The notes beneath the pieces were generated by a model. The model did not search any database, had not been told where the DNA came from, and saw only the letters and a list, made by a program, of their open reading frames with translations. 64,000 nucleotides of DNA from Trichopria drosophilae. Lineage: Eukaryota; Arthropoda; Insecta; Hymenoptera; Diapriidae. Each line of letters starts with the position of its first letter. Position 1 is the stretch's first letter. A program made the translations under genes and the position numbers. Positions 10,268 to 22,100 of the stretch are shown here, one piece after another. The stretch covers positions 91,562,501 to 91,626,500 of the forward strand of contig CM059582.1 of the NCBI GenBank assembly GCA_030407085.1, written 5' to 3'.

Positions 10268-11984
10268 TTATTGAACCGTTTTTAACGTCTTTTGAGCCCA
10301 GTCGTACAAGTCCTTAGCTATCAAAATATGACCGCCATGCGTTTTTTTCAAACTGTAATGTGCTGCCAATCTATTGACCGTACCACCGAGACCGTCATAG
10401 GTAGCTTTTCCATCTGATGTCGCACAGAAGTTCTACTCAATTTTAATATTAAAATCGGTAATATTAAAGTGGTGGGCGATGTTCACAAAATTACTTTTAT
10501 TTTTGTCTTGAGTCGCGGAGCCATCGGTGAAATAAATAAGTTTTTTAATTTGTTCATTAACATATATTTCCTTTAATTTTAAAATGAGTTTTTGATGGAA
10601 AAGATATACTGCAATTCTATCGTGGTGTAAATCTTCTGAGATGATTACGAAGCTAATATGTTTTAATTCGTCATTATCGTTATAATAGATCACAAAAGGG
10701 CGTACGGTAGCTTGGTTGTTATTCCAACTAAAACTTTGAATTGAATCTTGTACTAAAAATGCGTAGTTCTCGGCAAAATCTACGATAATTATACAAGGTG
10801 GCCGATTTATCTGAAGACATCGAAATATCTCGAGAACTATGCACAGAATCAAAAAGTTTTTGCATGAAAGTTGTTCGACACGAAGGGGGACATCCAGTGA
10901 TAATTAAATTTACCCCCTCCCCCATCCCCTGGGGCTGGAGTGGGGGCAAAAACAATAAAACTTAAATAGGAACCCCCAGTTTTTATTGCAGATTTGGATT
11001 CTCCGGAAAAAAGTACACCAATTTGACCTAGGAGCTATTGCATTTTGGTTCACAGGTGGCGCTGTAATCGATAAAAATCCAAATTTATCTGAAGACGTCG
11101 AAATACCTCGAGAACTATACACAGAATCAAAAAAGTTGTCGGATGAAAGTTGTTCGACACGAAGGGGGGCATCCAGGGGGCAAATAGGGACAATTTGATC
11201 CCTTTATAAAAATTTAATATTAAAAATTCTACTATTAGAATTTTTAATATTAGAATTTAGTAATATCAATTGCGAAAATTGTTATTCTGAATATGAAATT
11301 TTAATAATGTCCATTCGAAAAATTAAGATTATGAATAATTGATATTCTTCATATTAAAAATCAAAACTGATTACATAAAAATTGTGCATACAATATGGAA
11401 GCATTTTTATAAATAAGTTTTCTACCTTCAATAAAATTACATTTTAGGTTTTAAATTTATTATTTAATAAACAAAAAGAGGATATCACGCAATCCATTAA
11501 AAAACGCGTCATGTCCCTTCACTCAGCTTATTCATTCTCTCTCTGTATGTTTTTTCCGAAATGAGAATAAATAAGCTGAGCATTGACGGTCAAACCAGCT
11601 TCTATTAAACAAAACGAAACTCTTACTTCATTTGGGGATTTCGTCGCCATCTACCGGACCCCGAGAGAACTCACGTGGTTTCATACATGTACATCGCTTG
11701 CATTTCGTACATAAGTTCATTTTATACATAAGTTGAGTCACACGTAACCAGTTCACCTACATTTTTCTCTACTTTCCTGAAGGGAAGTAAATGGATATCG
11801 CGACGTTCTAATCCCCATATTAAAATTTAGTATTCACGGTCTCTCAGTGTAAGACTGTTTTTGAAGTCCATTGTATTGGTAGTAATTCGGTCGGAGGTCA
11901 CTTTGCTTTTAGAATAACAACTTTCCGTTTACGTGACTATTTTTTGTCTACCCTTCATTGCTTAAATCGAATTGCAAGTTAAAA

Positions 11985-13051
11985 ATGAATCCTGCAACAG
12001 TTCCCGAAAAAAATCGAAATGATTCTTATTTATGGTGAATGTAAGAGGAATATTGACGATGCTGTTGCGTTGTATGCTGAGCGTTTTCCAGATAATGCTC
12101 GCTCGCGTTCTTTTTTTTTACAAAGTTGTGAATGCCTTTCACTCTGATGGCAGCGTACAAATGAAAAAAAGGAAGCGAAGATTAACAGTTACAGGAGAAG
12201 CTAACGAAGTAGCTGTACTAGCAGCTATTCACCAAAATCCACATGTAAGCACACGACAATTACATCGCGATTCCGGCATTTCCAGAGACAGTATTCAAAG
12301 AATATTGCATCGTCATAAGTTTCACCCATATCACATTTCACTGCACCAGGAACTAGATGGCGAGGATTTTCATAACCGCGTGGTGTTTTGTGAATGGGCA
12401 TTTCAAAAAATGCAAACGAACCACAATTTCTTTGCTAATGTATTATTTTCAGATGAATCTACATTCACGAACCATGGTGGCGTCAATAGGCATAATATGC
12501 ATTATTGGAGCGTAGAAAATCCCCATTGGTTACGACAAGTTAATCATCAACGTCATTGGTCGGTGAACGTTTGGTGTGGAATCATAGGAAATAAACTCAT
12601 TGGTCCTTATTTCATTGAAGGTAATTTGAATGGAACAAAATATCGAGATTTCCTAGAACAAGAAGTACCATTACTACTTGAGGATGTTGCTATGGACGTC
12701 CGACGGACAATGTGGTTTCAGCATGATGGTTGCCCAGCACATTTTTCAAGAGTAGCAAGGGAAATACTAGACCGTGATTACAATGGTAGGTGGATTGGTA
12801 GAGGTGGCCCGATTAATTGGCCTGCGAGGTCACCTGATCTAACATCTCTGGATTTCTTCTTATGGGGTTACCTAAAAGGTAAGGTTTATGAACAAGTACC
12901 AACGACTCGTGAAAACATGGTGGAACGCATAAGAACTGCTTGCGCAGAAATTTCTGCAGATATGATTCTATCATGTATAAAGTCATTTGAAGAAAGAATA
13001 AAAAAATGCATTGAAGTGGAAGGTCAACATTTCGAACACTTACTCAAGTAA
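11985..13051 (+). CDS. mariner-type DD36D transposase, frameshifted near its N-terminus
   Basis: The main open frame is 12032-13051. Its helix-turn-helix region (HVSTRQLHRDSGISRDSIQR, residues ~71-90 of that frame) precedes the catalytic core FSDEST (D141), WFQHDGCPAHFSR (D232) and WPARSPDLTSLDFF (D269), with 36 residues between the last two aspartates. It would cut and join the element ends at TA. Upstream, MNPATVPEK from ATG 11985 and ILIYGECKRNIDDAVALYAE (a DUF4817-like segment) lie in other frames, joined across an A run near 12007-12013 and a T run near 12111-12119. The native start is therefore probably 11985, with two frameshifts; the catalytic part is intact to VEGQHFEHLLK. Confidence 0.85.
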
Positions 13052-13214
13052 GTGAACAGTGAGCCAGTGAGAGGCAAGGGGACTCACGTAAAACAAGCAC
13101 CCCAAAGGGAACAGAAAAATACTACGTCCACGTCGTTGTTCCTGGGTAACGCTAAATGTATTTTTTCCCGGCTTTGTTAGAATGACCGTATTCCATATCC
13201 GCTACGCGGGCGAA

Positions 13215-13717
13215 AATTGTCAATATTGGAGAATCCAAATCTGCAATAAAAACTGGGGGTTCCTATTTAAGTTTTATTGTTTTTGCCCCCGCTCCACCCC
13301 CAGGGGATGGGGGAGGGGGTAAATTTCATTATTACTGGATGCCCCCCTTCGTGTCGAACAAATTTCATCCGACAACTTTTTTGATTCTGTGCATAGTTCT
13401 CGAGGTATTTCAATGTCTTCGGATAAATTTGGATTTTTATCGATTACAGCGCCACCTGTGAACCGAAATGCAATAGCTCCTAGGTCAAATTCGTGTACGT
13501 TTTTCCGGAGAATCCAAATCTGCAATAAAAACTGGGGGTTCCTATTTAAGTTTTATTGTTTTTGCCCCCACTCCACCTCCAGGGGATGGGGGAGGGGTAA
13601 ATTTAATTATCACTGGATGCCCCCCTTCGTGTCGAACAACTTTCATCCGACAACTTTTTTGATTCTGTGCATAGTTCTCGAGATATTTCGACGTCTTCAG
13701 ATAAATCGGCCACCCTG
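13215..13717. repeat. right compound terminus of the mariner-type element
   Basis: Contains the block GAATCCAAATCTGCAATAAA followed by a C/G-rich phrase (CCAGGGGATGGGGGAGGGG) twice, at about 13232-13340 and 13510-13620, each followed by GTGTCGAACAA and TTCATCCGACAACTTTTTTG. The left terminus (10794-11190) holds the same parts in inverted order, with one fewer repeat of the C/G-rich block. Confidence 0.8.
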
Positions 13718-15049
13718 TATAATCTCCAGGTTGCAAGGAAGACTTCATACTTTGTAAATATGCATTTTGTTCTTTTGCAGTGAAGTCGTGAACTTTAAGC
13801 TTAATAAGTTCTTCTTGCGACTTTTCCAGAAATTCGTCACTCGGCATTGTCACGCTTTCTAAAGTGGAACCATCAATATTGGTCCACCTGCTAAATGTGA
13901 TATTTTCTATAAAATTGTCGTCTATCAAATGTTCAATATCTTTCACTGCACAATTTGAATTTTGACACGTTTCACATTCATTAAGGTGACATGCCGAAGT
14001 AGCAGGGATACATACCATTTTTTCAAGTAACTGATGGTATGTTCGTGAAAACGACCGAGAAATAGAATTTATCCCTGCTAACATTAATTTTACATTCTGG
14101 TGAATTTTGCACACACACAGTATGCGTTCCAGATGGACCTGCTAAAATACTTTCTTTCGGACGATGCTCGGAAAATTTTGAAAACCTTCGTCAGGATATT
14201 GGTTCTTAAATTCAACGTACGCTTCTTTCAGATTACACAAAATCAAGCGCTTTTGAATTTGGTGTTTTATACCGTTAACGTCTCTTATGGTTACGTAATC
14301 TTTTTTTTCCCGGTAACATGCGGCTGATCTCATCAGAATTATAAAAATTAATTATTTTCGTCATTACTGACTGAGAAAGCGTGCGTGATCTGGACTTGAA
14401 CCAAATCCGCATTCGTCTTGAAGATGTTTGGCTTTTCTGGCCATACTGTACGTAGTTTTGAAATATCGTTCTAATTCTCTGATGGACCAACCGCGAGGAG
14501 TCATGGTCAAGTATTCTATTCTATCGCTGAACGTCGACGCCTCTTTAAATAAACGTTTTATGTCGTTTAATAATTCTTGACAAATATCTCCAATGTACAA
14601 CGATTCGCTGTGTGATGTATCTTCCGATTCTGGACTTGATAACACTTCGTGTTTTATGTCGTTCGTAGATTGATTTTCTTTTTCTTCGGTAACATCTTCA
14701 GGAATTTCATTGGAGACCATTACGTGAGATTCGTCGTCTTCTTCGTGAATGTTTGGTAACCCAAGCGAAATATTACCGTTATGAACTTTCATCCTGCAGC
14801 TAAAACAAATGAAGTCGCCTAAACCAGAGAATTTTTCGCGCATAGACGACGAAACGGTAGTTATCCTTTTAGTAACCCAATTATGGTTTTTTAAACGAAA
14901 CGGATTGCAACAAACTTTGTTTCGCATCTTAATTTTAAAAATATATTTATATTTATAATTCGTAATTTTATTATCAAATAATTCATAGGCAACTAGGAAT
15001 TATTTCAGCGTTTTAATCGAATCCGATAATAACATCCGAAGCAGCGCAG

Positions 15050-15745
15050 AGCAAAGGCGTTGGTCGTTGCGTCAGGTCGCGCGGAATACATATAGCGCAC
15101 ACACGGAGAAAAATTGTCTCGTTATAACTCCGTGCAGCACATGGTTCGAGTCGGTGGTACTTGATTTGCCCGAGGGAAGGGGCGGCACAACACCGGAGAA
15201 AGCTTTACAGAAAGCGTCGCAACTTTGTAAGAACACCTGTCACGTGAAAATCCGTGCAGCGGTAGTGGGGAATAGGTGGTTCTTGATTTGTCCACGGAAT
15301 AGCGTGCGAAGCGCCGGTAAACCGTTTACAACGTGTGTTGAAACTCTGGGCATACATATGCACACTCGTTTGCTTGGAGCTGCACGGCAAAAGTCTGTGC
15401 AGTGGCTGACTACATGCACTCTGCAGACCCAGCAGCGAAAAAGTTTACACATGTATATGCCGAGAGTTTCGACTCGCGCTGTAAAACTTCTTTCGACGCT
15501 TCGCACGCCATTACGCGGGGCAGTAGGGTACCACCGATTCAGCATATCGATGCACGAAATTCCATGGGGGCACTAGTGATCGCAGAGTTTCGACTCTCTC
15601 TGTAAACTTTTCGTGGATGCTCCTACGCGCTATTCCACGTTCAAGTCAAGTAGCACCGATGCCAGCGCTGCCCAGTGTAACACCGAGGCAATTTTTCTCC
15701 GTGCACGCCGCACTGTGCCGCGTTATGCATGCACGCGCTCGCGTC
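15050..15745. mobile_element. foldback MITE-like element, ~700 bp
   Basis: The left and right halves are imperfect reverse complements: CACGGAGAAAAATTGTCTCG at 15104-15123 pairs with CGAGGCAATTTTTCTCCGTG at about 15690-15709, and inner words such as GAGTCGGTGGTACTTGA pair with TCAAGTAGCACCGAT. The interior has degenerate ~150-bp units (CTGTGCAG.., TTTACA..GTGT.., GAAACTCTGGGCATA). It is GC-richer than its surroundings and the several overlapping frames are by-products of the repeat. No transposase is present. Outer ends (around GTTGG.CG.TCG) are placed approximately. Confidence 0.55.
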
Positions 15746-15784
15746 GACCGGCCAACTTCAGTAATTAATTTCTCAAAACCGAAG

Positions 15785-16195
15785 AAAAACATATCGTTGC
15801 TGATTTTTTGTAGAATACACATATGTTAATAGTTTCTAAAAAAAATTTTTTCAGAATTTTTTACCATCTTCTTGGTTGTTAAAAAATTCCGTAAAAAATA
15901 TATTGTTAAATAAATAACAGACAAAAATTTATTTGTACAACGTTCATAATTTTTTTATTAAAATTCAACATTTTTCACACAAATTCCCCTCCTAATATAT
16001 TCCGATAACGTTGCATTAAGTCAACTTATACATTTTTGAAAAAAAAGTGTCGAAATTTTTAATTGGTTATAACTCGAACAATTTGGTAATTAAAAAAAAT
16101 CACTTGAGGGAATATTCTATTTTGCCAAAAGCTACCGATATGTAAAATTACATCAATTTCTGAGATATAATTAGTATAAATAATATATATATATA
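15785..16195. other. AT-rich spacer, no gene
   Basis: AT-rich sequence between the MITE and the mariner-like terminus, ending in a short TA run (16180-16195). Repeated identically at 19519-19929. No coding signal. Confidence 0.6.
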
Positions 16196-16219
16196 CAGGG
16201 TGTCCCATTTTAAATAACG

Positions 16220-16565
16220 GATTAGAATATCTCGGATGGTAAGCTAACTTATGGTGACCTTGACATTGACCTTGACGATGGCCTTCAAGGTCATTTCGAT
16301 ATCAAGTCAATTTTTTCAAATGGAACCCTTTATTTTTTAACCCGGAAATGGAAAGAGCGGAAGATTTTACGTCATAATGTGATCTTGACCTTGACCTTCG
16401 CCGCTATCTTGAAGGTCATTTTAATATCAAGTCGATTTTTTTAATGGAAACACTCATTTTTTGCTATGGAAATGGAAACAGAGGACAACTTCACGCCCGC
16501 ATATGACGTTGACATTGACCTTGACCTCAACCTTCAAGACCATTTGAAGGTCAAGTCGTTTTTTT
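16220..16565. repeat. three ~120-bp units rich in GACCTTGACCTTGAC / AAGGTCA
   Basis: Each unit has GACCTTGAC(C/A)TTGACC followed by CTTCAAGGTCAT and 'atatcaagtc', then a T run and a GGAAA(C/T)GGAAA phrase; units begin near 16236, 16380 and 16506. The words TGACCTTGA and TCAAGGTCA are complementary, so each unit can form hairpins. The array takes the place of the missing C-terminus of the transposase. An identical array lies at 19954-20299. Confidence 0.75.
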
Positions 16566-17393
16566 AACGGATCCCCTTATTTCTATCCCGGAAGTGGAAA
16601 GCGTGGACCTTAATAGAAATGATCGATCCGTCATCCATCCAGATGGGGAAAGATGGTGAAACCACATGCGGACTCTCGTGTGTAGATCAACATTTTCGAG
16701 CAATGTCGGTAAATCGTTCATTAGAAATTGTAAATAGTTGTGACCATTTACATTTGCGTCGAAGAAATAAGGTCCAATCAAGTTTCCATTGACAATACCG
16801 CACCACACGATCAAACTCCAACGTTGCTGATGATTCACTCCGCGATGCCAATGAGGATTTTCTACAGACCAATAATGGCAATTGTGCCTGTTAAGTTGAC
16901 CAGTATTATGAAAAATGGATTCATCACTAAATAAGACGTAACGAAAAAAGTCCGGATCTTGTTGTATCATTGTTTGTGCCCATCTACAAAACAGGCGCCT
17001 TCTTTCGAAGTGTCTGGCTTGCAATTCTTGTGTCAAAGTTATGTGATAAGGATGCAATCTATGAACTTTCAATATTCGGTGCAACGTGTATCTTGGAACA
17101 CCTAATTGTTTCTCAATTTCTCGCGTACTAACATGAGGATCGTTTGCTACCATACCTAACACTGCAAGCACTTGTGGATCGTCTCTCTGTGGTACATTAT
17201 TTCGTCGTCTTTGTCGCAGACAAACTGGTCTTTGGCGTTGACGTTCTACAAGTCTCGCAATGGTACGATCGTTCGGGTGCCTTACATTGGGAAAGCGATT
17301 ACGATATAATTCTGCAGCTTGTACATAATTACCTCGGCATTCTCCAAGTATGAGGATAATATCTACTATTTCATTCGGTGTATAATCTGCCAT
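16551..17393 (-). pseudogene. mariner-type transposase, C-terminally truncated (unit 1)
   Basis: From ATG 17391-17393: MADYTPNEIVDIILILGECR is a DUF4817-like N-terminal helix-turn-helix as in the element at 11985, followed by VSTREIEKQLGVPRYTLHRI (second HTH) and the catalytic core beginning FSDESIF (D157) and YWSVENPHWHRGVNHQQRW. The reading frame follows the family up to MWFHH (residue ~247); the next motif, which should supply the second catalytic aspartate (HDG.P.H), is replaced by unrelated sequence that runs into the GACCTTGACC repeats. Two of the three catalytic acids are absent, so the product cannot transpose DNA. About 45 percent similar by eye to the transposase at 11985-13051, hence a different family. 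Confidence 0.85.
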
Positions 17394-17399
17394 TATGTA

Positions 17400-17935
17400 A
17401 GATAAAGATGAATTTTTAGATAAGTACTTTCTATCGTTTAACTCATCTTAATAAAAAGCTGAAAAAGCGTGTGGCAAGTACTTGAACAATTAATACAGAG
17501 TCAGGTTTGATGATTATTTAACTAAATGAATTTTTGAGCGTTTACTTTATTACAAAAAATTATTTTTCATGTATTATAAGCAACAATATCAACGTAAAGA
17601 AATAAATTAATGTAGCTACGGAATTTATTGTGTAATGGCATAAAAATACAGTATTTGATGAAGAATTTTACATTTCATAACACATAGGACACTGATCCAA
17701 GATGGACATTGTTTTGATTTCATGCTCCAGAAGCCACATCGTATAAGATTTGTGATGCCGTTCGAGAATTTTTCCTATCGTCCAGGCATGTCTCGTCGCG
17801 TACCACTCGAGATGAGAACCGCAATCTCGCCTTTCAAAGCACCGTGTACTGTCTCGTCTCGTATGGAAAGTCTCGACTACCGATTTTCGATCTTTCACGA
17901 TCGTTTCCGATCTTTTTCGATCTTTTACGCTCTTT
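17400..17935. other. no recognised gene; small frame of unknown nature
   Basis: The minus-strand frame at 17668-17898 (76 codons, ending CPMCYEM) has no motif I know. Next to it is a short repeat of CGATCTTT(T/C) words at 17880-17935. Identical sequence is found at 21134-21669. Confidence 0.4.
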
Positions 17936-17940
17936 TAGCT

Positions 17941-19101
17941 AATTTATGAATTGTGCTAAACAATGGACTAAACCTAACCTCAAATTACCTAACTTAACCT
18001 GTCAGAAACAAACCCAAGATAGAAATTACCCAATTTAACCGGACAGAAACCACCACGGAGCTTGACTATTACTTGCTCTAATCAAAGCATCACACTGAAT
18101 CACACTTAATAAAAAATAACCAAACCTAACCTGTCAAAAACCATCAAATGTCTAAAATTTACTAAAAATTGCCCACTTTAACCGGACAGAAACTACCACG
18201 GGGCAAGTTTATGGACTATACTAAATATTAGAATAACTTCACCAACTATTACCTAACCTACACTGACAAAAACAAACAAATGTCTGTAATTTACCGATAA
18301 TTACCAAATTTAACCGAACAGAAGGTACCACGGTGCAAGTTTATAGTCTAAACTAAACATAATGCTAATTATAACCAAAACTTACCTGACCTAATCTGTC
18401 AAAAAATATCAAAAGTGTGTAATTTATCAAAAATTATATATTATGACCGAATAGAAACCACCACGGAGCAAGTATATGGATTATATTAAATATTACACTA
18501 TATCAAACGAAAAATGAGACTAAATCAAGATTACCAATACTAATCTAGAGAATATAGCGCTAACCGAGATCGACAAACGAAATCAACTAAACTACAATTA
18601 ACCAACCAAAAGAAGGCAGCCCAGACCGAGTTTAAAAATTAACTAAATTAAAAATACCTAACTAACATTTACCAGTAGACTAGTAGAGCGTGTTATTTAC
18701 TTAAGTAAACTAAAATTACTTAACCTAAAAAAGGCAGCGCATAGCCGGTTTGTATATCAACTAGTAGTTGTTTAGTACCGGTGAATGTTGGTTAAGTGAT
18801 TTCAATTTATTTCATTTACGAACTTGCTATGCTCTGTCTTATTTAGGTTAGTATTGGTTAATTTTAGTTAGGTAATTTTATGTCATTGTTTTACAAAGTC
18901 GTACCACACTGCCTTCGTTAGGTTAGTATTGAATAATTTCGGTTAGGTCATTTCAGTTTAGTTGCCGTATTTTTGGTTAGTAATATAGTTAATGTTCGAT
19001 AGACAATTTTAATTTAATTTATTATGGAACTTGCTGTACATTCCCGCTTGTTTGGTTAGAACTGGTTAACGGTGGTTAGATCATTTTAATTTAGTCAATT
19101 T
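17941..19101. repeat. left arm and loop of the foldback repeat (unit 1 copy)
   Basis: Identical to 21675-22835. Contains degenerate ~170-bp units in which a TTAACCGGACAGAAACCACCACGG-like phrase (TTTAACCGGACAGAAAC at 18031, 18179) alternates with AACCTAACCTGTCA, then ~110-bp units with AAGGCAGC and GGTTAG words. In unit 1 the right arm is missing because the duplication breakpoint lies in the loop. Confidence 0.75.
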
Positions 19102-19111
19102 AAAATAATTA

Positions 19112-22100
19112 AGCTGCACGGCAAAAGTCTGTGCAGTGGCTGACTACATGCACTCTGCAGACCCAGCAGCGAAAAAGTTTACACATGTATATGCCGAGAG
19201 TTTCGACTCGCGCTGTAAAACTTCTTTCGACGCTTCGCACGCCATTACGCGGGGCAGTAGGGTACCACCGATTCAGCATATCGATGCACGAAATTCCATG
19301 GGGGCACTAGTGATCGCAGAGTTTCGACTCTCTCTGTAAACTTTTCGTGGATGCTCCTACGCGCTATTCCACGTTCAAGTCAAGTAGCACCGATGCCAGC
19401 GCTGCCCAGTGTAACACCGAGGCAATTTTTCTCCGTGCACGCCGCACTGTGCCGCGTTATGCATGCACGCGCTCGCGTCGACCGGCCAACTTCAGTAATT
19501 AATTTCTCAAAACCGAAGAAAAACATATCGTTGCTGATTTTTTGTAGAATACACATATGTTAATAGTTTCTAAAAAAAATTTTTTCAGAATTTTTTACCA
19601 TCTTCTTGGTTGTTAAAAAATTCCGTAAAAAATATATTGTTAAATAAATAACAGACAAAAATTTATTTGTACAACGTTCATAATTTTTTTATTAAAATTC
19701 AACATTTTTCACACAAATTCCCCTCCTAATATATTCCGATAACGTTGCATTAAGTCAACTTATACATTTTTGAAAAAAAAGTGTCGAAATTTTTAATTGG
19801 TTATAACTCGAACAATTTGGTAATTAAAAAAAATCACTTGAGGGAATATTCTATTTTGCCAAAAGCTACCGATATGTAAAATTACATCAATTTCTGAGAT
19901 ATAATTAGTATAAATAATATATATATATACAGGGTGTCCCATTTTAAATAACGGATTAGAATATCTCGGATGGTAAGCTAACTTATGGTGACCTTGACAT
20001 TGACCTTGACGATGGCCTTCAAGGTCATTTCGATATCAAGTCAATTTTTTCAAATGGAACCCTTTATTTTTTAACCCGGAAATGGAAAGAGCGGAAGATT
20101 TTACGTCATAATGTGATCTTGACCTTGACCTTCGCCGCTATCTTGAAGGTCATTTTAATATCAAGTCGATTTTTTTAATGGAAACACTCATTTTTTGCTA
20201 TGGAAATGGAAACAGAGGACAACTTCACGCCCGCATATGACGTTGACATTGACCTTGACCTCAACCTTCAAGACCATTTGAAGGTCAAGTCGTTTTTTTA
20301 ACGGATCCCCTTATTTCTATCCCGGAAGTGGAAAGCGTGGACCTTAATAGAAATGATCGATCCGTCATCCATCCAGATGGGGAAAGATGGTGAAACCACA
20401 TGCGGACTCTCGTGTGTAGATCAACATTTTCGAGCAATGTCGGTAAATCGTTCATTAGAAATTGTAAATAGTTGTGACCATTTACATTTGCGTCGAAGAA
20501 ATAAGGTCCAATCAAGTTTCCATTGACAATACCGCACCACACGATCAAACTCCAACGTTGCTGATGATTCACTCCGCGATGCCAATGAGGATTTTCTACA
20601 GACCAATAATGGCAATTGTGCCTGTTAAGTTGACCAGTATTATGAAAAATGGATTCATCACTAAATAAGACGTAACGAAAAAAGTCCGGATCTTGTTGTA
20701 TCATTGTTTGTGCCCATCTACAAAACAGGCGCCTTCTTTCGAAGTGTCTGGCTTGCAATTCTTGTGTCAAAGTTATGTGATAAGGATGCAATCTATGAAC
20801 TTTCAATATTCGGTGCAACGTGTATCTTGGAACACCTAATTGTTTCTCAATTTCTCGCGTACTAACATGAGGATCGTTTGCTACCATACCTAACACTGCA
20901 AGCACTTGTGGATCGTCTCTCTGTGGTACATTATTTCGTCGTCTTTGTCGCAGACAAACTGGTCTTTGGCGTTGACGTTCTACAAGTCTCGCAATGGTAC
21001 GATCGTTCGGGTGCCTTACATTGGGAAAGCGATTACGATATAATTCTGCAGCTTGTACATAATTACCTCGGCATTCTCCAAGTATGAGGATAATATCTAC
21101 TATTTCATTCGGTGTATAATCTGCCATTATGTAAGATAAAGATGAATTTTTAGATAAGTACTTTCTATCGTTTAACTCATCTTAATAAAAAGCTGAAAAA
21201 GCGTGTGGCAAGTACTTGAACAATTAATACAGAGTCAGGTTTGATGATTATTTAACTAAATGAATTTTTGAGCGTTTACTTTATTACAAAAAATTATTTT
21301 TCATGTATTATAAGCAACAATATCAACGTAAAGAAATAAATTAATGTAGCTACGGAATTTATTGTGTAATGGCATAAAAATACAGTATTTGATGAAGAAT
21401 TTTACATTTCATAACACATAGGACACTGATCCAAGATGGACATTGTTTTGATTTCATGCTCCAGAAGCCACATCGTATAAGATTTGTGATGCCGTTCGAG
21501 AATTTTTCCTATCGTCCAGGCATGTCTCGTCGCGTACCACTCGAGATGAGAACCGCAATCTCGCCTTTCAAAGCACCGTGTACTGTCTCGTCTCGTATGG
21601 AAAGTCTCGACTACCGATTTTCGATCTTTCACGATCGTTTCCGATCTTTTTCGATCTTTTACGCTCTTTTAGCTAATTTATGAATTGTGCTAAACAATGG
21701 ACTAAACCTAACCTCAAATTACCTAACTTAACCTGTCAGAAACAAACCCAAGATAGAAATTACCCAATTTAACCGGACAGAAACCACCACGGAGCTTGAC
21801 TATTACTTGCTCTAATCAAAGCATCACACTGAATCACACTTAATAAAAAATAACCAAACCTAACCTGTCAAAAACCATCAAATGTCTAAAATTTACTAAA
21901 AATTGCCCACTTTAACCGGACAGAAACTACCACGGGGCAAGTTTATGGACTATACTAAATATTAGAATAACTTCACCAACTATTACCTAACCTACACTGA
22001 CAAAAACAAACAAATGTCTGTAATTTACCGATAATTACCAAATTTAACCGAACAGAAGGTACCACGGTGCAAGTTTATAGTCTAAACTAAACATAATGCT

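Larger units (their letters stand above)
10794..13717 (+). mobile_element. mariner-type DNA transposon with long compound inverted termini
   Basis: Both ends read CA(A/G)GGTGGCCGATTTATCTG inward and are flanked by TA (10792-10793 and 13718-13719), the target duplication of Tc1/mariner elements. The inverted termini extend for about 400-500 bp each: left 10794-11190, right about 13215-13717. Inside each arm a sub-block starting TTATCTGAAGAC.TCGAAAT is present twice or partly repeated, together with a block containing CAATAAAAACTGGGGG. The central part carries the transposase. The insertion interrupts the antisense gene at 10268-14927. Confidence 0.9.
10268..14927 (-). pseudogene. transposase-like gene of a repetitive insect family, split by a mariner-type insertion
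   Basis: Antisense gene starting at ATG 14927 (RNKVCCNPFRLKNH, a CxxC-type N-terminus) and continuing through RGWSIRELERYFKTTYSMAR, the DEISRMLPGKK block, a THTVCVCKIHQNVKLML block and a cysteine cluster (CHLNECETCQN). After a 2924-bp insertion it resumes with VDFAENYAFLVQDSIQSFSW, FTDGSATQDKN and CATSDGKATYDGLGGTVNRL, ending at TAA 10268-10270. I recognise these motifs from a multi-copy family in ants and other invertebrates; the spaced aspartates (DFAENY, FTDGS) suggest an RNase H-like nuclease, but that is inference. Frameshifts near 14370, 14300 and 14150 and an in-frame TAG at 10433-10435 show the copy is dead. Confidence 0.65.
16196..17393 (-). mobile_element. truncated mariner-type element (unit 1 copy)
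   Basis: Left end CAGGGTGTCCCATTTTAAAT at 16196 follows TA, as expected for a Tc1/mariner terminus. It is followed by GACCTTGACC-rich repeats and the 3'-truncated transposase gene on the minus strand. I could not find the opposite terminus beyond 17393, so the element seems to be one-ended. Confidence 0.6.
15378..19101 (+). repeat. 3.7-kb tandem duplication, unit 1
   Basis: Every landmark in this unit recurs 3734 bases later; I found no difference in the parts compared, including both reading frames of the transposase remnant. Unit 1 starts inside the foldback MITE (AGCTGCACGGCAAAAG) and ends at TTTAGTCAATTT. A 10-base filler, AAAATAATTA (19102-19111), joins it to unit 2. Content: right half of the MITE, AT-rich spacer, mariner-like terminus, GACCTTGACC repeats, truncated transposase, and the left arm of an inverted repeat. 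Confidence 0.9.

Noticed and set aside
16551..21127. Two identical transposase genes taken as evidence of recent transposition
   Set aside because: Both lie inside a 3.7-kb tandem duplication that extends well beyond the element, and the gene is truncated, so the second copy arose by duplication.
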